Positions 15,621-23,068 of a DNA stretch of 25,060 bases are shown here, one piece after another; within the stretch, counting starts at the first letter, position 1; each line of letters begins with the position of its first letter. A program made the position numbers and the translations under genes. The notes under the pieces were generated by a model. It saw only the letters and a list, made by a program, of their open reading frames with translations. It had not been told where the DNA came from and searched no databases. The stretch covers positions 1-25,060 of the forward strand of contig NZ_JAHACR010000028.1 of NCBI RefSeq assembly GCF_018375725.1. The letters are read 5' to 3'. This DNA is from Burkholderia sp. Lineage in GTDB: Bacteria > Pseudomonadota > Gammaproteobacteria > Burkholderiales > Burkholderiaceae.

Positions 15621-16538
15621 ATGAATACGCATCCGTTTCGACTGCCCCAGCGGGTATCCGGTCAAATCGGTTCTAAATCATTCGCTCCGCAGCCGGGCCG
15701 CAGTGGCGAGCGCGCAGCAGATTCGCCACCCGCGGCGGCGCGCAGAATCCGCCTGTCCGAGCTCGACACGCATTTCTACTGCTCGGTGATCGGGATCTGC
15801 CTGACAACGACGGAGCTGCGCAGGATCGTGCCGCGTTACGCGACGCTCGACCGGGAGCATGCAACCGACCTGCAACTCGATCTTGCCGCAGTCGGGTTGG
15901 CCACGCAGGACGGCGCGGGCGCGAAAGCCCTGCACCGGGCGCTCGATCGTCGTTATGCAGCGGCCATCAAGCGCTTCAGCGACGCGAAAGATGTCGGCGC
16001 GCTGAGCGCGCTGTGGTCCGAGGCGCTAAAGGCCGGCGACGTGTCGCCTGCGTACTGGGCTGTGATGACGCATCCGGCCGGCACGCAGGACATGCGTCAA
16101 CTCGCATTCGGCGATGTTCATCGGCGGCCGCGTCCGGTGAGCGCCGCCGAGCGGGCTGACGTCTGCCGCCGGATGCTGCTCGAAGATGAAAACGCGGCGC
16201 TCAAGCGCATGATCGAACGGCAGCAACACCGGTTGCAGACGCTCGCCGTCGAGCGGGATGCGGAGGTGCGCGAACTGCGCGCGACGATTGAATCCCTGAC
16301 GGCGGCGACGAACAAGCGCGTGCAGTTGGCCGACGATTATCTTTATGCCGAAGTGATGCGGCTTCGCACCGTGATCGACGAGCGCGACGAAAGCATTGCG
16401 GTTCATGCCGACCGCTGCGAGGCTGCCGAACGTCGTCTCAAGCGGGAAGCGGAGCGCGCGCAGGTCGTGCGGGCGCAGCTCGCCGCGGCCCGCGCCGCGA
16501 TCAAGGCGATGAAGCGCGAGGTCTATGCGGTCGCATAG
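15621..16538 (+). CDS. Coiled-coil protein resembling DUF2325 proteins but lacking the C-terminal domain
   Basis: A 305-residue protein. Residues about 50-190 (IRLSELDTHFYCSVIGICLT, ELRRIVPRY, ALHRALDRRY, AYWAVMTHPAGT, QLAFGDVHRRP) match the N-terminal region I know from proteobacterial DUF2325 proteins. A long coiled coil follows (about 195-300). In those proteins a DUF2325 domain with a His-Asp-Gly motif comes next; here a stop follows KREVYAVA, and the downstream bases do not encode the missing domain in any frame I checked. So it is a naturally short form or an old truncation. The start is the ATG at 15621; an in-frame ATG two codons earlier leaves no room for the AGAGA site. Function is unknown. 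Confidence 0.7.
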   Translation: MNTHPFRLPQRVSGQIGSKSFAPQPGRSGERAADSPPAAARRIRLSELDTHFYCSVIGICLTTTELRRIVPRYATLDREHATDLQLDLAAVGLATQDGAGAKALHRALDRRYAAAIKRFSDAKDVGALSALWSEALKAGDVSPAYWAVMTHPAGTQDMRQLAFGDVHRRPRPVSAAERADVCRRMLLEDENAALKRMIERQQHRLQTLAVERDAEVRELRATIESLTAATNKRVQLADDYLYAEVMRLRTVIDERDESIAVHADRCEAAERRLKREAERAQVVRAQLAAARAAIKAMKREVYAVA

Positions 16539-17298
16539 GCGATCCTGCATCCGATCATCCAGTCCGGACGCGCATCGACGGGCCTCGAGCGCGTCCGTTG
16601 CAAGCGAATCGTGAATGCCGGGGCCGTCCCGGATCGAATGCCTTCACGATGGCCGCATTTCAGCGCGGATCCTTACACGACGCTGTCGAAGCAGGAGCGG
16701 CATGTGCGGCGCCTGCTATCCGGCAGGCGCCACCGCGCCACTGAATCAGCATGATCGGGTTGGCTGGCCGGGACAGCGGCGATCCGGCATCACGTCCGAC
16801 GATTCCATCGTGGACGCAAAGCCGCCGTTCCGCGTCATGCATCTGTGTCTCAACGGGCGTGTGCCAATGACGAGCGATGCGCGGTTCGCGCGCACCTGAG
16901 CGTTTCGTTCGCCGCAACGGGCGCTTGCGTGACAATCTCCACGTCAATCTTGATAGACCGTGATGCTGTGGTTAGTATCACTACGCCGGTCGACGCAGGC
17001 GGTTTGACTCACACGCCTGACGGGAAAAACCGGCCGACGGACGTCGCTCGAATGCCCATGCCGCGGATTGGTGAAGGACGTCGCCGCGCGGGATCCCGGA
17101 ACCGGTATCGGCCGCAGAACGACTTCCGCATCGATCGGGCGGCACGTATCCGCACTCATCCGCGATGCGACCACCTATGCCGGGAGAGGGCGACTCCAAT
17201 CGAATTCCGAAGCGCAAGGATTGCATCGTGGCCAGCGTGCTGGTCCAGAGCCGAATCCAATATCCGCAGATTGCTCACTCTCCAACGGGGACTCAATA
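16539..17298. other. Gene-poor 760-bp region with a candidate promoter
   Basis: No gene, tRNA or repeat recognised. It has a lower GC content than its surroundings and only short, unconvincing open frames. A good sigma-70 promoter at 16950-16978 points toward the membrane protein gene at 17299, leaving a leader of about 310 bases. Confidence 0.45.
16950..16978 (+). promoter_or_regulatory. Candidate sigma-70 promoter
   Basis: TTGATA (16950-16955), a 17-base spacer, and TAGTAT (16973-16978) in an AT-rich patch. The arms GTGAT and ATCAC flank the spacer and -10 (16960-16981 region). The next gene on this strand starts at 17299. Confidence 0.5.
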
Positions 17299-17772
17299 AT
17301 GAAAATCGAACACACACCCAATCCTCGCATTCAGGAACGCGAAAAAAACGGACCGCACCTGACCACTCATGAGCAACTGGGCCTGAACGGGCGCATCGCC
17401 CTTGTGATCACCAACGCTGTCGGCACGATGTGGTGCGCGTACTTCTTTGCGGCGCTCGCACTTGTCAGCTTGCCATCGGCCATCCAGGGCGGGATTTCGA
17501 CGCTGATCTCCTGGATTGCCCAGACATTTCTGCAGTTGGTGCTGCTGTCCGTGATCATGGTGGGCCAGAAGGTTGCGGCTGCCGCGTCGGACAAACAGGC
17601 ATTGCAGACCTACAAGGATGCCGAGGCGCTCCTGAAGATTCAGGATGACATGCAACGGCTCCTCGAGGTCAACAATGCGTTGACCGAAGCCATCCACCGT
17701 GCGATCGCGGACAAGGAAAAATTGTCGGCCGGGAAGCCGCACGTTTCCGGCGGCTCGAACCCGTCGGCGTGA
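17299..17772 (+). CDS. Small DUF1003-like inner-membrane protein
   Basis: A 157-residue protein with two hydrophobic segments, about residues 33-55 (IALVITNAVGTMWCAYFFAA) and 68-92 (LISWIAQTFLQLVLLSVIMV). A charged helical tail follows (GQKVAAAASDKQALQTYKDA, then MQRLLEVNNALTEAIHRAIA). Two helices followed by a Gln-rich amphipathic tail resemble the DUF1003 layout, in which PIIMMSQNRQ follows the second helix; the match is partial. The start is the ATG at 17299, which begins a polar N-terminus; the frame is open upstream but without ribosome site or sense. GGGGA before the ATG is a weak Shine-Dalgarno. It stands alone, with a hairpin behind it. Function is unknown. Confidence 0.7.
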   Translation: MKIEHTPNPRIQEREKNGPHLTTHEQLGLNGRIALVITNAVGTMWCAYFFAALALVSLPSAIQGGISTLISWIAQTFLQLVLLSVIMVGQKVAAAASDKQALQTYKDAEALLKIQDDMQRLLEVNNALTEAIHRAIADKEKLSAGKPHVSGGSNPSA

Positions 17773-17813
17773 TCGCGGGCGGTCGTTGACTCCGGCCGCC
17801 GATGCCGGAAGCG

Positions 17814-17836
17814 GGCCGGGGCGAGCGGCCCCGGCC
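17814..17836 (+). other. GC hairpin after the DUF1003-like gene
   Basis: GGCCGGGGC (17814-17822) and GCCCCGGCC (17828-17836) pair perfectly around GAGCG. There is no T-run; it may slow or end transcription before the hemolysin III gene. Confidence 0.4.
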
Positions 17837-17984
17837 AACGATGCCGCGGCATGCATTCGCCGCCGGCATCCGCGCCTGGAGTCGACCCAGGTCAAGCCGC
17901 CGATCTGCTTGCAGCCCCGCCTTTTCCCTTGCCCGCTATCATGTGACCTCGTCGCCCATCGAGCCCGCTATGGAGGATAACGTC

Positions 17985-18605
17985 ATGCATGCCGGCGAGC
18001 GTTTCAATAGCATTACGCATCTCGTCGGCGCGGTGATGTCCGTCGTGGGGCTGGCGACGCTGGTGACGATGGGCGCGCTCCAGGGCGACGCGTACAAGGT
18101 GGTGAGCTTCGGCGTATACGGTGCGATGCTCTGCGTGCTCTACGCGATCTCGACGCTGTACCACAGCGTGCGTCGGCCGCGCCTGAAAGCCGTTCTGCAG
18201 AAATGCGACCATTCGGCGATCTACCTGCTGATCGCGGGCAGCTATACGCCATTCACGCTTGTCACGCTGCGCGGGCCGTGGGGCTGGTCGCTATTCGGCG
18301 TGAGCTGGGGGCTTGCCGTATTGGGCATCGTGCAGGAGCTCACGCTCGGACGCCGCACCCGTGTCGTCTCGATGGTGCTGTACGTCGTGATGGGCTGGCT
18401 CGCGCTGGTTGCGGTTCGTCCGCTGATCCATGCGCTGCCGGCAGTCGGTACCGCGTGGCTTGTCGCGGGCGGCGTCATTTACAGCGTGGGCATTTATTTC
18501 TTCGTCAACGACGAGCGCATCCGGCACGGACACGGTATCTGGCATCTGTTCGTGCTGGCAGGCAGCCTGTGCCAGTTCGTCAGCGTCGCGTTCTACGTCG
18601 CGTGA
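17985..18605 (+). CDS. Hemolysin III/PAQR family membrane protein
   Basis: A 206-residue seven-helix membrane protein of the hemolysin III (YqfA/PAQR) family. The family's metal-site pattern is present: Ser56 and His60 in STLYHS, Asp75-His76 in KCDHSAIYLLIAGSYTPF, and the C-terminal His cluster in HGHGIWHLFV (His187 likely the ligand). In eukaryotes such proteins include adiponectin receptors with ceramidase activity. Bacterial roles are uncertain despite the hemolysin name. GGAGG eight bases upstream fixes the ATG at 17985 as the start; the ATG at 17970 overlaps that ribosome site. It converges on the DOPA dioxygenase-like gene, with no clear terminator between. Confidence 0.92.
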   Translation: MHAGERFNSITHLVGAVMSVVGLATLVTMGALQGDAYKVVSFGVYGAMLCVLYAISTLYHSVRRPRLKAVLQKCDHSAIYLLIAGSYTPFTLVTLRGPWGWSLFGVSWGLAVLGIVQELTLGRRTRVVSMVLYVVMGWLALVAVRPLIHALPAVGTAWLVAGGVIYSVGIYFFVNDERIRHGHGIWHLFVLAGSLCQFVSVAFYVA

Positions 18606-18692
18606 TATGCGTCGGCGGCGGCATGCAGCCGAACCCGCCGCATTCCTGCGGCATCGCCTGACAACGGAGCGATGCGGGACACCGGCGTATCG

Positions 18693-19049
18693 TCATCCCA
18701 GCGCATCGAGATTCAACGCATAGGACTTCCCGATCCACATCGCAGCGTCGCGATGATCGCGCAGCGCGTCGCCCGTGTTCGGGTGGAGGAAGAGATCGAG
18801 CACACCGTGGTTCAGCACGAGCCACGGCACGATCTCGGCGAAGCGCGCAGCATCGAACGCGATCTGATACGACCATGCCGGGTGCGGCCCCACGAGCCGT
18901 TCATGAAAACGCCCAAGCACGATGTTCTCGCCGAACCGCTGCTCGACGACTTGCCGAAACACCTGCGCGGCGTCGCGGCTGCCGGCGTCGAAATAGACAT
19001 GCGCATGCCAGCTTTCGATGGCGGTGGGATCGATGAAGGGCGTCGTCAT
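18693..19049 (-). CDS. DOPA 4,5-dioxygenase family protein
   Basis: A 118-residue cytoplasmic protein. WHAHVYFD near the N-terminus (His15, His17), LVGPHPAWSYQ (His56) and LNHGVLDLFLHPNTGD (His81, His89) are the conserved His-rich blocks of the DOPA 4,5-dioxygenase (DodA) family, and the length matches bacterial members. The fungal enzyme opens the catechol ring of DOPA in betalain synthesis; bacterial homologues are common, and their substrate is generally unknown. The ATG at 19049 starts directly before the domain. It is a single gene between the hemolysin III gene and the hpnH terminator region. Confidence 0.88.
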   Translation of the reverse strand: MTTPFIDPTAIESWHAHVYFDAGSRDAAQVFRQVVEQRFGENIVLGRFHERLVGPHPAWSYQIAFDAARFAEIVPWLVLNHGVLDLFLHPNTGDALRDHRDAAMWIGKSYALNLDALG

Positions 19050-19137
19050 ATTCGTGCTGAAAAGAAAAGGTCATGGCACCGCGCCGGCCGATCGGTGTGC
19101 GACGCGCAGGATAGCGCCGCCGGCCGGTCGTGGCCGC

Positions 19138-19162
19138 GCCGCACCAGGCCGACTGGTGCGGC
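19138..19162. other. GC hairpin between the DodA-like and hpnH genes
   Basis: GCCGCACCAG (19138-19147) pairs perfectly with CTGGTGCGGC (19153-19162) around GCCGA. It lies directly behind the hpnH terminator and about 90 bases upstream of the DodA-like start. It may reinforce termination. Confidence 0.45.
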
Positions 19163-19168
19163 GCCCGG

Positions 19169-19208
19169 AAAAACAAAAAGCGCCATGAACGAACGTCATG
19201 GCGCTTTT
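19169..19208 (-). terminator. Intrinsic terminator of the ispH-hpnH operon
   Basis: AAAAGCGCCATGA (19176-19188) pairs with TCATGGCGCTTTT (19196-19208). On the - strand the stem is followed by two T-runs (TTTTTGTTTTT). It lies about 77 bases after the hpnH stop. Confidence 0.88.
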
Positions 19209-19284
19209 CGATTGCCGTCAGGCCTGACGGCACGGCCGGCGCGGACCGAACGACCCGCGTCGGCCGGAATCAACTGCAACCGCC

Positions 19285-20454
19285 TCAGGCCGCCGCTGCC
19301 GGCTTGGCGCTCTTGGCCGGCTTCTGGAGCTTGCCCTTGCCGGCGCGCTCGATTTCCTCGAGCTTGATCTCGACGTGGCGCGAGAACACGTACTCGGCCG
19401 GACGCTGCTTGTCGATCGGAATGTCCGGTGCGAACGGGCCGTCGGTCTTGATGCCCATCTTGCTGACGCGCAGCGCCTTCAGCGGGTGCGAGATCGTGTC
19501 CAGCACGGCCGTCGCCTCGAAGCCGCAGTGAACCATGCAGTCCGCGCACTTCTCGTAGTTGCCGACGCCGTAGTTGTCCCACTTGGTCGTTTCCATCAGT
19601 TCCTTGAAGGTCTTCACGTAGCCTTCGCCGACCAGGTAGCACGGCTTCTGCCAGCCGAACACCGTACGCGCCGGGTTGCCCCACGGCGTGCACTTGTAGG
19701 TCTGGTTGCCGGCCAGGAAGTCGAGGAACAGCGACGACTGGCTGAACGACCAGCGCTTGCCGCCGTCGCCGCGCTTGAAGATCTCGCGGAACAGGTTCTT
19801 CGTCTTGTCGCGGTTCAGGAAGTGCTGCTGATCCGGCGCGCGTTCATACGCGTAGCCCGGCGACACGGTGATGCCGTCGACGCCGATCGGGCCGAGCGTG
19901 TCGAAGAACTTCGCGACGCGCTCCGGAACCGCATCGTTGAACAGCGTGCAGTTGATGTTCACGCGGAAGCCGCGGCGCTTCGCTTCCTTGATCGCCGCGA
20001 CTGCCTTGTCGTACGTGCCTTCCTGCGACACCGAGTGGTCGTGCATCTCCTTGTCGCCGTCGAGGTGGACCGACCAGACGAAGTACGGGCTCGGCTCGTA
20101 GTCGTCCATCTTCTTTTCCATCAGCAGCGCGTTCGTGCACAGGTACACGAACTTCTTGCGCTTCATGATGCCCTTGACGATTTCCGGCATTTCCTTGTGC
20201 AGCAGCGGCTCGCCGCCTGCGATCGACACGATCGGCGCGCCGCATTCGTCGACGGCTTCCAGGCACTCTTCGACCGACAGGCGCTGGTTCAGGATGGGAT
20301 CCGGATAGTCGATCTTGCCGCAGCCGTTGCATGCGAGGTTGCAGCGGAACAGCGGCTCGAGCATCAGCGCGAGCGGATAGCGTTTGTTGCCGGACAGGTG
20401 TTGGCGCATGATGTATGCGCCGACGCGGACTTGCTGGAGCAGCGGAATAGACAA
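19285..20454 (-). CDS. hpnH: HpnH, adenosyl-hopene transferase (radical SAM)
   Basis: A 389-residue radical SAM enzyme that adds the 5'-deoxyadenosyl group to diploptene, the first step in making extended (C35) hopanoids. The cluster motif CNLACNGC gives Cys38, Cys42 and Cys45; SIAGGEPLLHKE is the SAM-binding GGE region; the C-terminal SPASM-like part has CADCMVHCGF. The tail is Lys/Ala-rich. The start codon is TTG at 20454: AAGGAGGA (20468-20461) lies six bases upstream and overlaps the ispH stop, and no ATG exists until codon 16, which would remove the conserved MSIPLLQQVRVGAYIMRQHL start. It follows ispH by 12 bases, so the two are co-translated. Confidence 0.96.
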   Translation of the reverse strand: MSIPLLQQVRVGAYIMRQHLSGNKRYPLALMLEPLFRCNLACNGCGKIDYPDPILNQRLSVEECLEAVDECGAPIVSIAGGEPLLHKEMPEIVKGIMKRKKFVYLCTNALLMEKKMDDYEPSPYFVWSVHLDGDKEMHDHSVSQEGTYDKAVAAIKEAKRRGFRVNINCTLFNDAVPERVAKFFDTLGPIGVDGITVSPGYAYERAPDQQHFLNRDKTKNLFREIFKRGDGGKRWSFSQSSLFLDFLAGNQTYKCTPWGNPARTVFGWQKPCYLVGEGYVKTFKELMETTKWDNYGVGNYEKCADCMVHCGFEATAVLDTISHPLKALRVSKMGIKTDGPFAPDIPIDKQRPAEYVFSRHVEIKLEEIERAGKGKLQKPAKSAKPAAAA

Positions 20455-20469
20455 GAGTTGTCCTCCTTA
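20455..20469 (-). promoter_or_regulatory. Strong ribosome binding site deciding the TTG start of hpnH
   Basis: On the - strand TAAGGAGGA combines the ispH stop codon TAA (20469-20467) with a near-perfect Shine-Dalgarno. Six bases separate it from the TTG. The arrangement implies translational coupling of hpnH to ispH. Confidence 0.8.
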
Positions 20470-21408
20470 AACTTCGCGGGCGACGGCTTGCGTGAGCTTC
20501 GCCGGCAGCTTGAATTCGACTTTTTCTTCACGGCCCGCCATCGTTGTGACTTCGACGGGCCCCAGCGCGCGCAGCGCGCTGATGACATCTTCAACCATCT
20601 CTTCGGGCGCGGATGCGCCGGCGGTCAGACCGACGGTTTGTGCATTCGCGACCCATTCGGCCTTCACTTCCGAGCCGTCGGCGACGAGGTAGCTCGGCAC
20701 GCCGCTTTCGGTGCCGATCTCGCGCAGGCGGTTCGAGTTCGAGCTGTTCGTCGCACCGACGACCAGCAGCACGTCGACCTGCCCGCTCAGCTCGCGCACC
20801 GCCGCCTGGCGGTTCTGCGTCGCGTAGCAGATGTCGCGCGTGTCCGGTCCGACGATGTCGGTGAACTTGCGCGTCAGCGCCTCGATGATGCCGCGCGTGT
20901 CGTCGACCGACAGCGTCGTCTGCGTGACATATGCGACCGGCGTGTCGACCGGCAGCGTCAAGGTCTCGACCTCGGCCTCGCTCTGGACGAGGATCACCTC
21001 GCCCGGAATCTGGCCGACCGTGCCTTCGACTTCCGGATGGCCCGCGTGGCCGATCAGGATCAGCCGGCGGCCAGCAGCCACGTACTGGCGGCCCTGCACG
21101 TGCACTTTCGTGACGAGCGGGCAGGTTGCGTCCAGCACGTCGAGCCCGCGCGCTTCCGCGTCGCGCTCCACCGTCTGGGCGACGCCGTGCGCGCTGAAGA
21201 TCGCGACAGCGCCGTGAGGGACTTCGTCGAGTTCTTCAACGAATCGCGCCCCTTTATTACGCAGATTTTCGACCACGTGCCGGTTATGGACAATTTCATG
21301 GCGTACATAAACCGGTGCACCGTGCTGTTGCAGCGCGCGATCGACAATCTCGATCGCACGGACAACCCCCGCACAAAAGCCGCGGGGCTGGGCAAGGATG
21401 ACTCGCAT
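20467..21408 (-). CDS. ispH: 4-hydroxy-3-methylbut-2-enyl diphosphate reductase (IspH/LytB)
   Basis: A 313-residue IspH, the last enzyme of the MEP pathway. It reduces HMBPP to IPP and DMAPP with an iron-sulfur cluster. The three cluster cysteines are Cys12 (RGFCAGV), Cys96 (DATCPLVTK) and Cys194 (DICYATQNR). His41, His74 (SAHG), His124 and Glu126 (GHPEVEG) of the active site are present, as is the TNSSNS substrate loop. Length and motifs are those of a functional enzyme. Its pairing with hpnH suggests it boosts isoprenoid supply for hopanoids. Burkholderia commonly carry a second ispH elsewhere, so this may be a dedicated paralogue; that cannot be tested from the window. The Shine-Dalgarno is weak and distant. 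Confidence 0.96.
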   Translation of the reverse strand: MRVILAQPRGFCAGVVRAIEIVDRALQQHGAPVYVRHEIVHNRHVVENLRNKGARFVEELDEVPHGAVAIFSAHGVAQTVERDAEARGLDVLDATCPLVTKVHVQGRQYVAAGRRLILIGHAGHPEVEGTVGQIPGEVILVQSEAEVETLTLPVDTPVAYVTQTTLSVDDTRGIIEALTRKFTDIVGPDTRDICYATQNRQAAVRELSGQVDVLLVVGATNSSNSNRLREIGTESGVPSYLVADGSEVKAEWVANAQTVGLTAGASAPEEMVEDVISALRALGPVEVTTMAGREEKVEFKLPAKLTQAVAREV

Positions 21409-21691
21409 AGATGAGCGAACTCCGACGACAGACGCGGGGTTCCGAGGAGCCGGCCAGCCAGCTCGATCGTCCCGACTTGATGTTGATGAATGCGGGAACG
21501 ACCCGGCACCCCGAATTAATCGCGCATTTTAACTCTATCGGGCCGACCTTGCTCGGGCCCTGTTCAGTTCGTGTTGCAATTCGGATGCTGCGCACATTAA
21601 CGCCCGCTCGTCAGGAACCCAGTAAACTACGCGGTTTCGCAGCTGGCCGCTGTCCGGCCGGCTGACGTCGAGCACATCTCAAGGCCTCTCG
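21409..21691. other. Divergent region between ispH and hpnB
   Basis: About 280 bases with no recognised gene except the short frame beginning at 21692. An AT-rich patch near 21515-21535 (- strand GTTAAAAT) could be the -10 region for ispH. No operator repeat was noted. Confidence 0.4.
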
Positions 21692-21826
21692 ATGACCATC
21701 GATTCTTACGAGCAGCATTGCCCCGCGCCCCACGCGCGGCCGACCGCCGGCGCCGCTTCGGGCGCCATCAACCTGTCCCTGATTGCCGGATGCGCGCGCG
21801 GCGCACGGCAGGAGGCACGCCGATGA
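21692..21826 (+). CDS. Possible short upstream ORF overlapping hpnB (44 aa)
   Basis: A 44-codon frame (MTIDSYEQHCPAPHARPTAG at the start) begins at an ATG preceded by AAGG with 7-base spacing. It stops in the ATGA overlap with the hpnB start (TGA 21824-21826, hpnB ATG 21823). Position and overlap fit a translationally coupled leader peptide. The sequence shows no known domain, and it may be chance in GC-rich DNA. Confidence 0.3.
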   Translation: MTIDSYEQHCPAPHARPTAGAASGAINLSLIAGCARGARQEARR

Positions 21827-23001
21827 TGCTGGCGATCGCTTTCATGCTGTCCTGCCTGTCGCTCGTGATCTGGATCGTCCTGCTCGTGGCGCGGGGCGGT
21901 TTCTGGCGCGCGCAGGCCGCCCGGCCCCTGCCGCACGCGGCGGGCGGCGATGGCTGGCCGGCCGTGGTCGCGGTCGTGCCGGCCCGCAACGAGGCCGACG
22001 TGATCGCGCAGGCGGCGACGTCGCTGCTCGAGCAGGATTACCCGGGCGGATTTCATCTGATCATTGTCGACGACCACAGTACCGACGGCACCGCCGACGC
22101 CGCGCGCGCAGCGGCGCTGGCGATCAATCGCGCCGACCGCCTGACAGTGCTGTCCGCGAAGCCGCTGCCGGCCGGCTGGTCGGGCAAGGTCTGGGCGCAG
22201 TCGCAGGGGATCGCGGCGGTAAGCACGCTCGGCCTGCCTGCCGACTATCTGCTGCTGACCGACGCCGACATCGGCCATCCGGCCGATGCCGTGGCGCAGC
22301 TCGTCACGCGCGCCCGGGCGGAAGGGCGCGACATGGTGTCGCTGATGGTCCGGCTGCGCTGCGATTCGTTCTGGGAAAAGGCGCTGATCCCGGCATTCGT
22401 GTTCTTTTTCGCGAAGCTCTACCCGTTCTCGTGGATCAACGATACGCGCAACAAGACGGCCGGCGCGGCAGGCGGCTGCATGCTGGTGAAGCGCACGGCG
22501 CTTGAAGAGGCCGGCGGCATCGAGTCGATCCGCGGCGCGCTGATCGACGATTGCAGCCTGGCCGCGCAGATCAAGCATCGCGGCGGCGGCCGTCATCCGA
22601 TCCGGCTCGACCTGGCGGACCGCAGTGTGTCGCTGCGTCCGTACGACAGCTGGCGCGATATCTGGAACATGATCGCGCGCACGGCGTTCACGCAGCTGCA
22701 CTATTCGACTTGGATGCTGGCCGGCACGCTGCTCGGCATGACGATCATCTATCTGGTGCCGCCCGTCGCGGCGCTTGCGTACGGCGCATACGCGTGGCCG
22801 GCATGGCTCGCCTGGGCGTTGATGTGCACCGCGTATGCGCCCATGCTGCGCTACTACCGCCGCTCGCCGTGGTGGGCGCCTGCGCTGCCGCTCGTCGCGG
22901 CGTTCTATGTCGGCGCCACCTTCGCGTCCGCCTGGCGCTATTGGCGCGGCAAGGGCGGTCAGTGGAAGGCCCGCGTGCAGGCACCGGTTCAGGACCGCTG
23001 A
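21823..23001 (+). CDS. hpnB: HpnB, hopene-associated glycosyltransferase (GT2)
   Basis: A 392-residue membrane-bound family 2 glycosyltransferase of the HpnB type. The first helix spans residues 2-21. The GT-A domain shows VVPARNEADVI (about 50-60), VDDHSTDGTAD, LTDADIGHP (the metal-binding acidic motif) and IDDCSLAAQIK, and SWINDTRNKTAGAAGGCML is typical of HpnB. Three or so helices follow at the C-terminus (about 300-375). It is found in hopanoid loci and is presumed to glycosylate a hopanoid or lipid carrier; its exact reaction is not firmly assigned. The start is the ATG at 21823, seven bases after a perfect AGGAGG; the longer frame from 21718 lacks a ribosome site. It is divergent from ispH-hpnH. 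Confidence 0.94.
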   Translation: MMLAIAFMLSCLSLVIWIVLLVARGGFWRAQAARPLPHAAGGDGWPAVVAVVPARNEADVIAQAATSLLEQDYPGGFHLIIVDDHSTDGTADAARAAALAINRADRLTVLSAKPLPAGWSGKVWAQSQGIAAVSTLGLPADYLLLTDADIGHPADAVAQLVTRARAEGRDMVSLMVRLRCDSFWEKALIPAFVFFFAKLYPFSWINDTRNKTAGAAGGCMLVKRTALEEAGGIESIRGALIDDCSLAAQIKHRGGGRHPIRLDLADRSVSLRPYDSWRDIWNMIARTAFTQLHYSTWMLAGTLLGMTIIYLVPPVAALAYGAYAWPAWLAWALMCTAYAPMLRYYRRSPWWAPALPLVAAFYVGATFASAWRYWRGKGGQWKARVQAPVQDR

Positions 23002-23012
23002 CCGGATGCAGA

Positions 23013-23062
23013 CGGGGCGGCGCAAGGCCGCCCCGACGACGGCCGCCTCATGCACGGCCGTC
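23013..23062. other. Tandem GC hairpins between convergent hpnB and the repeat-protein gene
   Basis: CGGGGCGGC/GCCGCCCCG (23013-23021, 23027-23035) and GACGGCCG/CGGCCGTC (23038-23045, 23055-23062) are two perfect stems in the 67-base gap. There are no T-runs. The position between convergent stops suggests bidirectional transcript-end structures. Confidence 0.45.
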
Positions 23063-23068
23063 CTGCGC

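Noticed and set aside
19375..21414. A 679-codon plus-strand frame opposite hpnH and ispH
   Set aside because: It is antisense to two clear enzymes and has no motif of its own.
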